A program made the position numbers and the translations under genes. A DNA stretch of 64,000 bases from Verrucomicrobiota bacterium (GTDB lineage Bacteria; Verrucomicrobiota; Verrucomicrobiia; Opitutales; Opitutaceae), in contig JACRKC010000099.1 in assembly GCA_016235555.1 (NCBI GenBank), positions 1-64,000 of the forward strand, given 5' to 3'. A model generated the notes under the pieces. The model saw only the letters and a list, made by a program, of their open reading frames with translations. It had not been told where the DNA came from and searched no databases. This document shows positions 25,323 through 34,157 of the stretch, in pieces (position 1 is the first letter of the stretch; the number at the start of each line of letters is the position of its first letter).

Positions 25323-26930
25323 TTAATTGTAGGCGGTCGGCGTCTTCACGCCTTTCGGCACCGCCTTCACCCGCAACGCCCAGTCGTGCCACGCCTGGTT
25401 GAGCCGGGCGACGATGTCCGGGTGCTCGGCGGCGACGTTGTGCAACTCGGTGCGGTCGGTGACGACATTGTAAAGCTCCCATTGGAACTCGCCGTAGCGG
25501 GCCGTGGCCTTCCAATCGCCCCAGCGGACGGCGCAGTTGTTGGAGTGCTCGAAGAAGAGAAACTCCGCCGCCGGCCGAGACCCCGCGGTGAAGAACGGCG
25601 CGAGAGTGCGGCCCTCCATCGGGTGGATCAGCTCGCTGGCGAACATCGCCGGATATTTCGCCCCGGCGAGCTCGACGAAGGTCGGCATGAAATCGATCAC
25701 GTGCGCGGGATCGCGGACGAACGTCCCGGCGAGCCGCGACGCGATGCCCTTCGGCCAGTGCGCGATGCAGGGCGCGGCGATGCCGCCTTCGGTGGGGTTG
25801 TTCTTGTAGAGGCGGAACGGCGTGTCGGACACGTTCGCCCAGCCGCGACCGTAGGAGATGGAGCCGGCCTTGTCGGGGTTGTTGATGTCGGCGAAGGCGC
25901 CGCCGCCCAACTCGCTGTAGGGCTCGGCGCACGCGCCGTTGTCGGACAGAAACACGATGAGCGTGTTGTCGAGTCGCTGCGTGCGCTCGAGGTAAGCGAG
26001 CAATTTGCCGACGTTCTCATCGAGGCTATGCACCTGCGCAGCGTAGACGGCCATGCGGTAGTCGGCCTCCTTCTGCTGCGCCGCGGGCACGTTGCTCCAG
26101 GGGCGCACTTTCTCGTCGCGCGGCGAGAGCGCGAGCGACGCGGGGAAAAGTCCCATCTCGATCTGGCGGCGAAAACGCTGCGCGCGCATCTCGTCCCAGC
26201 CGGCGAGGTAGCGGCCGGCGAATTTCTTGATGTCGGATTCCTTCGCGTGGAGCGGCCAGTGCGGGGCGTTGAAGGCGAGATAGAGGAAGAACGGCGCGCC
26301 GTCCTTCGCCGCATCGACAAACTCGATCGCTTTGTCGGTGAAGGCATCGGTCGTGTAATACGTCGCGGGATCGGGCGGAGGGAGCGACGCGTCGTCGAGG
26401 GTGAGGCCACGCTCGCCGCTCGGTTTGAAGTAGCTGAAGGCGCCCGCGAGGCTGCCGTAGTAGCGCTCGAAGCCGCGCTGCGCCGGCCGCTGCTCGGGCG
26501 CTTCGCTGCCGAGGTGCCACTTGCCGGTCATGTAGGTGTGGTAGCCGGCCGTCCGCAGCACCTCGGCGATCGTGACGCAGTTGCGGTTGATGTGCCCGCG
26601 GTAGCCGTCGACACCGAAGTCGAAGCGGACGCGGCCCTCCGACACCATCATGCCGACGCCGGTTTGGTGCTGATAAAGGCCGGTGAGCAGCGACGCGCGC
26701 GTGGGGCAGCAACGCGAGGTGTTGTAGAACTGCGTGAACCGGATGCCGCCGCGCGCCAGCCGGTCGAGATTCGGTGTGTGGATCTCCGACCCGTAGCAGC
26801 CGAGATCGGAGAAGCCCAGGTCGTCGGCGAGGATGACGACGATGTTGGGACGCGGTGCGGGAGCGGCCGTGGCAGAAGTGGTCACCGTGAGGAGCGCGAT
26901 GGCGAGAAGAGCGAAAAGGAGCGAGCGCAT
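25323..26930 (-). CDS. Arylsulfatase-type sulfatase (formylglycine-dependent)
   Basis: 535 residues with a signal peptide (MRSLLFALLAIALLTVTTSATA). Metal site ADD at about 35-37 in PNIVVILADDLGFSDLGCYG. The sulfatase signature CCPTRASLLTG begins at Cys74, which must be converted to formylglycine. Further motifs are TGKWHLG, LSDNGACAEPYSELG and, near the end, the substrate-facing loops typical of S1 sulfatases. It should remove sulfate esters from glycans in the periplasm or at the surface. It lies 101 bp downstream of a TonB receptor on the same strand, echoing the pair at 45167-49903. A formylglycine-generating enzyme is not in the window. Confidence 0.9.
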   Translation of the reverse strand: MRSLLFALLAIALLTVTTSATAAPAPRPNIVVILADDLGFSDLGCYGSEIHTPNLDRLARGGIRFTQFYNTSRCCPTRASLLTGLYQHQTGVGMMVSEGRVRFDFGVDGYRGHINRNCVTIAEVLRTAGYHTYMTGKWHLGSEAPEQRPAQRGFERYYGSLAGAFSYFKPSGERGLTLDDASLPPPDPATYYTTDAFTDKAIEFVDAAKDGAPFFLYLAFNAPHWPLHAKESDIKKFAGRYLAGWDEMRAQRFRRQIEMGLFPASLALSPRDEKVRPWSNVPAAQQKEADYRMAVYAAQVHSLDENVGKLLAYLERTQRLDNTLIVFLSDNGACAEPYSELGGGAFADINNPDKAGSISYGRGWANVSDTPFRLYKNNPTEGGIAAPCIAHWPKGIASRLAGTFVRDPAHVIDFMPTFVELAGAKYPAMFASELIHPMEGRTLAPFFTAGSRPAAEFLFFEHSNNCAVRWGDWKATARYGEFQWELYNVVTDRTELHNVAAEHPDIVARLNQAWHDWALRVKAVPKGVKTPTAYN

Positions 26931-27031
26931 GGGGGCGGAACTATTCACCACGGATGGCACGGATTGAGGTGGGACTGAGGAGGGGCAGATAGATTGCTTC
27001 GTCGCTGCGCGCCTCGCAATGACCGCCGTTT

Positions 27032-30000
27032 TTAGAACGTGCCCTTCACGCCGAAGGTCCAGAGGGCGGCGAAGTCGGTGGACTGACGGAAGCGGGCGCT
27101 GGCGGGGGTCTGCGGGCCGTAGATCACGATGCGCTCGGTCTGGTCGTTCACGTTGCGGAGGTTGAAAAAGAACACGAGGCTGCGGCGCAGTGCCACTTCA
27201 CCGAGGACGTCGATGTAGAGGCGGTCGTCGCGCCAGTTGTAGATCGACGGGCCGATGCGGTCGGTGCCCGTCGCGGTGACGGCGCCCTGGCGGCGCTGGC
27301 CCTGATAGTTGAAGTTCACGCGGAGATTGTAGCGCGGACGCGTGAGGCTGATGCCCCAGTTGGCGCCCTTCGGTTGGTAACCAGAGAAGAAATCGGCGGC
27401 GCCGCCGGTGACGCGCTGGCGGCTCAAGTTGCCGAAGACCTGGACGCCGCGCGCCCATTGCGGGAGAAAGGTGAGGGCCTGCTTGTAGTTGATATCGAAG
27501 CCCTCGACGCGAGTGGAGTCCGCGAGGTTATACTGCGTGGCGACGTCGTATTTGCCGTAGACGGCGGGATCGAGGCCGTAGAGCGCGAGGAATTCGGACG
27601 TGGGCGCGGCGTTGTTCTGCGCCCAGAAATTCTGGAAGTCGCGGCGGAACGCGCCTGCTGAGAGGACACCGACGCCGGGGAAATAATACTCGAGGCGCAC
27701 CATCTTGGTGCGCGCCGTCCAAGGTTTGATGCCGATGTTGGCCACGGTGGTGACGTTGGTGGGCGAAGCCTGCGACTCGGTGTCCGGAAGCGTGACGCCG
27801 CCGGTGTAGAGATCGAAATTCGGGCGGCCGATGGAGTGATAGTAGGCCGCGCGCGCGGTGAGGTTTTCGCGGAGCGCGTAGCTGGCGTTGAGGCTCGGGA
27901 ACAGCGTGAGGTATTCCTTCTTCGCCTTTGTGCCGCGGAAGATACGCGTGAGCTGCGCGGAGGCGAGGGCGTCGGACGTGATGGCGACGGGGCGGCCGTT
28001 GGTGCCGAGAATGACGCGGCCGGAGGCGTCGCGCTGGTAGTTGCGCGTGGGATCGTTGAGCGGACCCTGGCCGTCGATGTTGGTTTGCTCGGCGCGGAGA
28101 CCGCCGACGAATTTCAGGCGGTTGTCGAGGAAGGCGGCGTCGCCGCGGAGGAAGGCGGCGGAGATCATTTCGCGAGCGAAGCGCGAGTTGTTGACTTTGG
28201 AAATGTAGTTGGTGGCGGCGTTGGTGGTGAACTGCGCGGGGTTCGCCTGGAAGAACTGATAAAGGCCGTCGTTGCCCACGCGCTGGGTGAGCGGGAAACC
28301 GAACGGCGCCGTTTCCTGCGAGAGCGACGGATCGAGGAAGCGCGCGGCGGAATCGTCGTTGCCGACGGGCGTGGTGCTGGCTCGGCCGTCGGCGCCGACG
28401 AAGTTGTAGGTCGGCTGGTTGAAGGCGTTGTCGCGCTGGGAGACGAGCCAGTTGAGGCCGGCCTTCAGCGAGAACGGGACGGCACCGCGAAAATCACGGC
28501 CGGCCGTGAAGGTGACATTGCGGCGGAGATCGGCGATGACGCTCTCGGTGCTGTTGGCGGTGGCGAGCGAGTAGGAGGAAAGGCTGTAGGGATCGACGAC
28601 GGCGCCCGTGGTGCCATCAGTGACGGTGATGCGCTCGGGCCGGCCGGGGTAGTCGGGCTGGATATCGTCGAAGGCGATCGTGAGGCCGGTGCGGCGGGTG
28701 GTGGCGTTGAAGAAACGGCCGACCTGCACGTCGACGTGGTTGTTGACGTTGGAGGAGTAGCTGGCGGCGGACTCGAATTTCCAGACCGGGCCGCGGTGAT
28801 ACCAGAACAGCGTGGGCATGGCGGTTTTGTTGACGCGCTCGCGGCCCTCGATGGCGAGGTTGAGCTCGGCGGTGCCGACGCGGCTGCGCGTGGACGTGAG
28901 CGAGAAGCCGGCGGGATCGACCTGGTTGATCTGAAACGCGAGGGCCTTGTTGAGGTAGCCGATGGTCGTGCGCGCGGCGTGGAAGCCGACCGAGATGCGG
29001 TCGTGTTGGGTGAGTCGGAAGTCGAGCGTGATGCCGAGCGAGAGGCGCGTGGTGAACTTGCCGCCGTCCTCGACGGAATACCGCGAGAGATAGGGCAGGT
29101 CGGGCGTCGTGTGCGGAAATGCGACGCCATTGGTGATCGCGCTGGCGCCGCGCCAGAGGGCGACGGGCGTGTCCTGCGAGGAGAACTGCGAGGCGGAGCC
29201 GGCGGAGATGGTGTAACCGAAGGACTTGTTCACCGGCGCGGAGTAGCTGAAATCGGCGCCGGGGCGGATCTTGTTCGTGGCGTGGCCGCGCGGGCCGGGT
29301 GTGGCGCTGAGGCTCTTGTTGTTGTCCCGCATGAGCGCGGAGAGCGAGTAGTTGAAGAGCGGCTTGGTGCGCTCAAAGGCGCTGCGCGGGACGAGATTCA
29401 CGGTGCCGGCGAGGGCGGAGCCGGGCGACTCGGCGGTGGGCGAATACTCGAGTTCGACGCGGGAGAGATTGTTGGTGGAAAAGAAATCCATGTTGAACGA
29501 GCGGCCGCGGCCGCCGTCGCCGCTGGAGCTGGCCATGCTGAGGCCGCCGAGCGTGACGGGGACGTTGTCGGGCGGAACGCCGTTGATGGAGATGGAGCGG
29601 GCGTTGCCGCCGACGTAGTCGACCGAGACGCCGGGGAGGAACTTGAGAAACTCGCCGATGTTGCCTTCGGCGACGGCGCCGAACTCCTCGGTCGAGACGA
29701 CGTTCTTGATGCTGGAGGCCACGCGCTGCTCGTTGATCGCGTAGGCGGCGCCGTCCATTTCGCGGGACGAAGCGACGGTGAATTGCGACAGACGCACGAT
29801 GTCTTCGCCGCCCTTCGCGGCGCCGGGCTCGGTCGCGCTGGTGAGCTTGAAGTCGTGCGGCGTCACTGCGCCGGCGGTCACGGCCACGGTGGCGCTCTCC
29901 GCGCGCAGACCCGTGTAGAAAGTGACCACGCGGGCGTTGCCGGCGGGCACGCCGTCGAGGCGATACGAGCCGTCGGACGCGGTGAACGTCGTGAGCGCGG

Positions 30001-30175
30001 TGCCCTCCACCGTGAGGCGCACGTTTTCGAGATAGGCGTCGCGACCAGCGTGCAACACCCGACCTTCGATCGCGCCGGTGGCGGCCTGGGCTCGAAGCGC
30101 GGCGGGCAGCACCGAGAAGACCAGACCGAGAAGCAGCGCCCGGGCGCGGCCGGACGAAAAAGGCGACGAGTTCAT
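27032..30175 (-). CDS. TonB-dependent outer-membrane receptor
   Basis: 1047 residues. After the signal peptide (cut near ALRAQA) a carboxypeptidase-regulatory-like domain occupies about 33-110 (GAIEGRVLHAGRDAYLENVR, FTASDGSYRLDGVPAGNARV). The plug follows at about 150-285 (YAINEQRVASSIKNVVSTEE, FLKFLPGVSVDYVGGNARSI), then the 22-strand barrel ending in the terminal phenylalanine of ALWTFGVKGTF. Such receptors import large substrates using TonB energy; with a sulfatase directly downstream, sulfated oligosaccharides are likely. It is a clear paralogue of the receptor at 45167. ATG 30175 is chosen because upstream residues are not signal-like. Copy B of the 30-bp motif lies 72 bp upstream, shared with the divergent AraC-type gene. 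Confidence 0.9.
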   Translation of the reverse strand: MNSSPFSSGRARALLLGLVFSVLPAALRAQAATGAIEGRVLHAGRDAYLENVRLTVEGTALTTFTASDGSYRLDGVPAGNARVVTFYTGLRAESATVAVTAGAVTPHDFKLTSATEPGAAKGGEDIVRLSQFTVASSREMDGAAYAINEQRVASSIKNVVSTEEFGAVAEGNIGEFLKFLPGVSVDYVGGNARSISINGVPPDNVPVTLGGLSMASSSGDGGRGRSFNMDFFSTNNLSRVELEYSPTAESPGSALAGTVNLVPRSAFERTKPLFNYSLSALMRDNNKSLSATPGPRGHATNKIRPGADFSYSAPVNKSFGYTISAGSASQFSSQDTPVALWRGASAITNGVAFPHTTPDLPYLSRYSVEDGGKFTTRLSLGITLDFRLTQHDRISVGFHAARTTIGYLNKALAFQINQVDPAGFSLTSTRSRVGTAELNLAIEGRERVNKTAMPTLFWYHRGPVWKFESAASYSSNVNNHVDVQVGRFFNATTRRTGLTIAFDDIQPDYPGRPERITVTDGTTGAVVDPYSLSSYSLATANSTESVIADLRRNVTFTAGRDFRGAVPFSLKAGLNWLVSQRDNAFNQPTYNFVGADGRASTTPVGNDDSAARFLDPSLSQETAPFGFPLTQRVGNDGLYQFFQANPAQFTTNAATNYISKVNNSRFAREMISAAFLRGDAAFLDNRLKFVGGLRAEQTNIDGQGPLNDPTRNYQRDASGRVILGTNGRPVAITSDALASAQLTRIFRGTKAKKEYLTLFPSLNASYALRENLTARAAYYHSIGRPNFDLYTGGVTLPDTESQASPTNVTTVANIGIKPWTARTKMVRLEYYFPGVGVLSAGAFRRDFQNFWAQNNAAPTSEFLALYGLDPAVYGKYDVATQYNLADSTRVEGFDINYKQALTFLPQWARGVQVFGNLSRQRVTGGAADFFSGYQPKGANWGISLTRPRYNLRVNFNYQGQRRQGAVTATGTDRIGPSIYNWRDDRLYIDVLGEVALRRSLVFFFNLRNVNDQTERIVIYGPQTPASARFRQSTDFAALWTFGVKGTF

Positions 30176-30246
30176 ATTGGGGTTGGCGCGCAAGGCAGCG
30201 GCGCGGTGGAAAATACTCCGGAATGATCCGCGCCCCGGCAACGTCC

Positions 30247-30276
30247 GGCCTCACACATTCACGCGACGATTTTGCA
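30247..30276 (-). promoter_or_regulatory. Shared 30-bp upstream motif, copy B
   Basis: Read toward the receptor it is GTGCAAAATCGTCGCGTGAA followed by TGTGTGAGGC. It sits in the 163-bp divergent region between the TonB receptor and the AraC-type regulator, 72 bp from the first and 63 bp from the second start. It shares CATGTG at its left edge with copy C. Confidence 0.68.
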
Positions 30277-30338
30277 CATGGGCGGGAGGAAAAGGAACGT
30301 TGCGAGCGGCGGAGCGGCGGCGTTGGCTCGGGCTCGCG

Positions 30339-31178
30339 ATGCTTACCACCTGGCAGGAAACCACGATCGACGGGCCGCGCACGCGGCGGTGGTCGCTGGA
30401 CCGGCGCGAGTGCCCGGAACTGGCGGCGCATCGGATCGCGTGGCTCGGGCTCGACGTGGTGCATGCGCCGTATCGCCGCGTGCGGCTGGCGCCGTCGGGG
30501 AGTTTTCTGCTCGCGACCTTGGAGGGCGAAGGACGCGTGTGGCTCGAGGGCCGCTGGCAGCGCGTCGGGCCGGGCGCGGTGTGCCTCGCGCCGCCGCGGG
30601 TGCTCAACGCCTTTCACGCGGTCCCGGGCAAACCGTGGCACTTCGCCTGGATGCGCTACGAGGAATCGGCCGGGCTGCGTCCGCTGGTGGGCGCCAATTC
30701 GCCGCTGCGCCTCGCCACCGGCGCCGAGGACATCGGCCGCGTGCTGCAAGGCCTGCGCGCCGAGTGGGAAGGCGGACGCAGCGCCGCGCTCGTCCATCAC
30801 TGGGTGAGTCTGGCGCATGGCCACCTGGCGCGCTGGGCGCGGCCGTGGCACGGCGACTCCCGCATCGGCGAACTCTGGGCGGCGGTCGCCGCCGATCTGC
30901 CGGCGGATTGGAAACTCTCCACGCTCGCGCTGCGCTGCCGCCTCAGCACCGAGCATCTGCGGCGCGTGTGCCGGCGCGAACTCGGCCGCACGCCGATGGA
31001 GCACGTGACCTACATGCGCATGCAGCACGCGCAGGAGCTGCTCGAGGAGCGCGACGACAAACTCGAGGCCATCGCCCCGCTGGTGGGTTATCACAGCGCG
31101 GTGGTGTTTTCGCGGGCGTTCGTGCGCTGCGTGGGGATGACGCCGTCGCAGTATCGCGAGCGCCGCCGGCCGGGCTAA
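30339..31178 (+). CDS. AraC-family transcriptional regulator
   Basis: 279 residues. The N-terminal cupin-like ligand domain contains SGSFLLATLEGEGRVWLEGR and GAVCLAPPRVLNAFHAVPGK. The C-terminal AraC DNA-binding domain (about 180-279) has both helix-turn-helix units: LSTLALRCRLSTEHLRRVCR, then GYHSAVVFSRAFVRCVGMTP ending SQYRERR. The ATG at 30339 is chosen over open frame further upstream because the cupin domain begins just after it. It is divergent from a TonB receptor, the usual place for a local activator, and probably senses a sugar or breakdown product. It is the best candidate to bind the 30-bp motif, but this is inference. Confidence 0.88.
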   Translation: MLTTWQETTIDGPRTRRWSLDRRECPELAAHRIAWLGLDVVHAPYRRVRLAPSGSFLLATLEGEGRVWLEGRWQRVGPGAVCLAPPRVLNAFHAVPGKPWHFAWMRYEESAGLRPLVGANSPLRLATGAEDIGRVLQGLRAEWEGGRSAALVHHWVSLAHGHLARWARPWHGDSRIGELWAAVAADLPADWKLSTLALRCRLSTEHLRRVCRRELGRTPMEHVTYMRMQHAQELLEERDDKLEAIAPLVGYHSAVVFSRAFVRCVGMTPSQYRERRRPG

Positions 31179-31220
31179 TGACCGGGCCGCGCGGATTGAA
31201 CGGACAGCGAAAGGCTCGGG

Positions 31221-31281
31221 GTAGCACGGTGCTTCAGCCCGCGGCTCAGCGGAAACAGTGCGGGCTGAAGCACCGCACTCC
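31221..31281. repeat. REP-like inverted pair
   Basis: GTAGCACGGTGCTTCAGCCC at the left and GGGCTGAAGCACCGCACTCC at the right. Same type as 132-194 and 48332-48393. The rest of the gene-free stretch 31179-31564 shows no convincing gene; a short minus-strand frame around 31330-31440 lacks a start. Confidence 0.8.
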
Positions 31282-31564
31282 TTTTCGGGCGTCGTCGGAA
31301 TCGTGCGCGAGACTTGATCGAGCCAACACGCGGCTACTCGGTGGTCACGATCTGTTCGGCCACCACGAGCGTCTCGCGGAGGTTCGGATAGGCGACCGCG
31401 CAGACCCGCTGCAGGTCTGGCAACGCGCGAAAGGCATTTCCGTCGACAAACTGTCACCGCTGCGGCACTTCCCCGGCATGCGCGCTCGTTTGACCGCCGA
31501 TGTTATGCGACACAACCCGCAGAGTCGCGTGTCGCTCAATCGATGTTAGGCCACTTCGCACGCG

Positions 31565-31894
31565 ATGAGTAAATTCGACGCATCCCAGATTCAGTGGCGC
31601 GAGCCGTGGCACGCCATCGCACCTGCCTACGCCGCGAAGGCCGAGGCAGAGATTCACCGCGAGATGTGCGCCGGACACGTTTTGTTTCGACGTTCCGTCA
31701 CGGCTGTCGGCTATCGCCAAGATTGCGATGATGTCTTGTTCTATCTTGGAGAGTCAGCACCGAGTTTTGCTGTTGTGCATCTCAGCTATCAGCGAGAGAC
31801 GAGGCCAGAGTGGCCGAGCACGACGCTTTACGATACGCTCACCGCGTGGCTCGAGCAGTGTCTCATTCCAGACGCGGAGGAGTTTGCCACATGA
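31565..31894 (+). CDS. Conserved small hypothetical protein
   Basis: 109 residues (MSKFDASQIQWREPWHAIAP to LIPDAEEFAT). It resembles a widespread small cytosolic family with the pattern W-R-x-P-W near the start, R-x-x-C-D-D-V-L-F in the middle and F-A-V-V-H-L-S-Y before a W-P-x-T-x-x-Y-D segment; here these read QWREPW, RQDCDDVLFYLGES, SFAVVHLSYQ and EWPSTTLYDTL. No function is known to me. Its base composition is less GC-rich than the neighbouring metabolic genes, in keeping with the accessory segment that starts here. Confidence 0.65.
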   Translation: MSKFDASQIQWREPWHAIAPAYAAKAEAEIHREMCAGHVLFRRSVTAVGYRQDCDDVLFYLGESAPSFAVVHLSYQRETRPEWPSTTLYDTLTAWLEQCLIPDAEEFAT

Positions 31895-32058
31895 CAACGT
31901 GGCCTGACATGGGATTAAGCGACAGCGGTGTGACGCAGGCCCGATGAGGCACATCTCACCCAGAAATTCCCACGAACGACACCGCAAGTGATGCATCGAG
32001 CCCAGGTCGAGCCGGTCACGCCCGCATCAAACCAGCGCACCGTTCCGCTCTTCCTCCC

Positions 32059-32412
32059 ATGACCATCAAACACCGCATCTTCACGACGCCCGTCGCCAAG
32101 GTTTATCCCTACTACCTCGCCAAGGCGGAGAAGAAGGGGCGCACGCCGGCGGAGGTCGACGCCATCATCTGCTGGCTGACGGGCTACACCCCGCGGCAGC
32201 TCGCGGCGCAGCTGAAGAAGCAGACAAACTTCGAGACGTTCTTCCAGAAAGCGCCCAAGCCCAATCCGGCGCGAAAGCAGATCACGGGCACGATCTGCGG
32301 CGTGCGGATCGAAGCGATCGCGGAACCGACGATGCGAGAGATCCGCTATCTCGACAAACTGGTCGACGAATTGGCCAAGGGGAAGGCGTTGGAAAAGATT
32401 CTGCGGGGCTGA
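32059..32412 (+). CDS. DUF2200 family protein
   Basis: 117 residues, nearly the full length of the DUF2200 family. Diagnostic phrases are [40 protein letters not shown] and the later [20 protein letters not shown]. The protein is basic, without signal peptide or membrane segment, so cytosolic. Function is unknown; members occur singly in many bacteria and move readily. The ATG at 32059 follows a short spacer and starts the conserved block. No co-oriented partner lies within 100 bp. Confidence 0.85.
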   Translation: MTIKHRIFTTPVAKVYPYYLAKAEKKGRTPAEVDAIICWLTGYTPRQLAAQLKKQTNFETFFQKAPKPNPARKQITGTICGVRIEAIAEPTMREIRYLDKLVDELAKGKALEKILRG

Positions 32413-32468
32413 AAAACGGCAAAGGAGAGGGCTGAGACCAACGTCCCGTAGCTTTCGGACTTTCCGTT

Positions 32469-32590
32469 GTAGGCCCGCCCGCTGGGGGGCCAGCCCGGCC
32501 ACGAGCGCCGGCTCTACCGTCCAGATGCCAAGGGCGAGTGGCATCAGCCACGACTGCGAGCTGTCGTGGACGAGGCGTCCCGCCTCGTCG
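32469..32590. repeat. Two REP-like elements in a gene-free stretch
   Basis: GTAGGCCCGCCCGCTGGGG at 32469 pairs loosely with GAGCGCCGGCTCTAC ending at 32517. GTGGACGAGGCGTCCCGCC at 32566 is a single hairpin of the type also found at 36401 and 56210. No gene is seen in 32413-32990; the remaining bases are unexplained. Confidence 0.65.
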
Positions 32591-32990
32591 ATGGCGGAAA
32601 AGTGAGCGGCGCTGCTATGATGGCGGAAGGGTCAGCGGGAAAAGAGTCAGAAGTAGGGATTAGGTGCGGGATGAAGTGACGGAGGACTTTTCCTTCAAAG
32701 CGGATTGGGGGTTGGGGTTGGTTGGGGGCGCCTGGGCGGCGGTCGATGCGGAGTGTCTCACGTCCCGAACCTGGACCGGCGGTCGTCCAAGTTAACCTGC
32801 GATCCGCGCGTGGTGGGGCCAGCGCATGATGCTGTGTGCAATAGTGGAGAGCGAAAGGGACGGAGTGCAGCGGCACCATCTACAGCGCGGGGGTTGAGCC
32901 CAAGGGCGGGTCCGTGCGCGCTTGCACTCCGAAAGTCGGTCCGCGCTGGGCGGGGAGCTTCCGGCGGAAAAGGGGGCGGGTTGGTTCAAC

Positions 32991-34094
32991 TCAGGCGGTC
33001 ACCTCCGCGGGGACGATGAGGTGGAGTTTCGCCGGCGTGGTCTGCTGGGTGGCCAGGCGCCACAGGTCGACGGCGAGCTTGCGCGCGGCGGCCACGGCGA
33101 GTTTGCGCCGGGCGGCCCCGCGCGCGAGCCCGGCCACCAGGGCCCGCACCGGCGGATAGTCCGGTTGCCAGCGCACCAGCCGCCAGACCAGTTCGATGAG
33201 CAACGCGCGCACCGCGGGTTGCCGTGCCGGCTTGCCTGCCTCTGGCGGGTTGATGCAGCCGTCGCGTTTGCGCCCGCCGCTTTGCTGCACCCAGGGACAC
33301 AACCCGGTGTAACTGGAAACCTGGCGGCGGTTCTTGAACCGCGCCCAGTCGCAGACTTCGAGCAGGAGCAGCATCCAGGTGAGGGCGCCGACCGCCTTGG
33401 GCAGCGTCTTCGGCGCGGCCGCCACCAGCGTCTGGCGCCGGGCCTTTTCCTGCGGATCGAGCACGAGCAGCACCGCGCGCATGAGTTCGAGTTCCGTCAC
33501 GAGCCAGGGCGCGAGCGTGGGCGCAAGCGCCTGCCACCGACGCGCGGTCCACCACTGGCCGCGGACGTGGTGGCCATGGCAGAGCAACAGGCTGCGGCCG
33601 CGCGCCTCCCACTGGTGGCGGCTGTGTTTCAACTGGTCGCGGGTGCGGCCGGCGGCGCGGGCCTGCTCCTGCGCTGCCGTCGGCACGGTGACGACGGTGA
33701 ACGCCTTCGTGTGGCCCCGCACGTAGCGGTCGAGCCGGTCGGTCAACGCGGTGGCGTCCAGGTTGTCGGTCTTCCGCCGGCGGCCGTCGCCGAGCGCCTC
33801 GGGCGCGACGACGTAGTTGGTCGCGCCAGCCGCGAGCAGCGCGCGGTGCAACCCGTAACCGCACGGGCCGGCCTCGTAGCAGGCGTAGACCTGGCGCCCC
33901 GCGGCGACCAGCCCGCGCGCGAGGGTGAGCAGCTCGGCCGGGAGCATCTTCTGGGGCCGGTGCGGCAGCGCCCCGTCGAGTTGCACGCACACGACGACGT
34001 CGCGCGCATGCAGATCCAGCCCCAGTTTGATCGTTTCAGCCTTGGTTTCGACCAGGCGGGTGAGCAGTTTCGTAACGTTAGTATTGTTTGTCAT
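32991..34094 (-). CDS. IS110-family transposase
   Basis: 367 residues. The N-terminal RuvC-like DEDD domain shows IKLGLDLHARDVVVCVQLDG (first Asp), YACYEAGPCGYGLHRAL (Glu) and RKTDNLDATALTDRLDR (two Asp). The C-terminal transposase_20-type domain contains NRRQVSSYTGLCPWVQQSGG and the conserved serine region. IS110 elements move through a circular intermediate with a bridge RNA encoded in the flanking end and leave no typical inverted repeats, so I cannot place the element ends. The bridge RNA would lie in the flanks: 34095-34157 or 32900-32990. The gene is intact and points away from the heparinase gene, whose start is 64 bp from its own. Confidence 0.9.
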   Translation of the reverse strand: MTNNTNVTKLLTRLVETKAETIKLGLDLHARDVVVCVQLDGALPHRPQKMLPAELLTLARGLVAAGRQVYACYEAGPCGYGLHRALLAAGATNYVVAPEALGDGRRRKTDNLDATALTDRLDRYVRGHTKAFTVVTVPTAAQEQARAAGRTRDQLKHSRHQWEARGRSLLLCHGHHVRGQWWTARRWQALAPTLAPWLVTELELMRAVLLVLDPQEKARRQTLVAAAPKTLPKAVGALTWMLLLLEVCDWARFKNRRQVSSYTGLCPWVQQSGGRKRDGCINPPEAGKPARQPAVRALLIELVWRLVRWQPDYPPVRALVAGLARGAARRKLAVAAARKLAVDLWRLATQQTTPAKLHLIVPAEVTA

Positions 34095-34157
34095 AGCGGC
34101 AGACAAGTTCGGTGGCTTTCGCCCGCCTGTCCGCCTTCATGGCATCTACCTCAAACC

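Noticed and set aside
31330-31440. Short minus-strand frame reading NAFRALPDLQRVCAVAYPNL
   Set aside because: No start codon of note, a stop just upstream, and no family recognised; possibly a remnant but not supportable.
32922-34157. A very long open frame running from 32922 into the heparinase gene, antisense to the IS110 transposase
   Set aside because: It is a GC-rich shadow of the transposase. The real lyase start at 34158 has a signal peptide directly after it.
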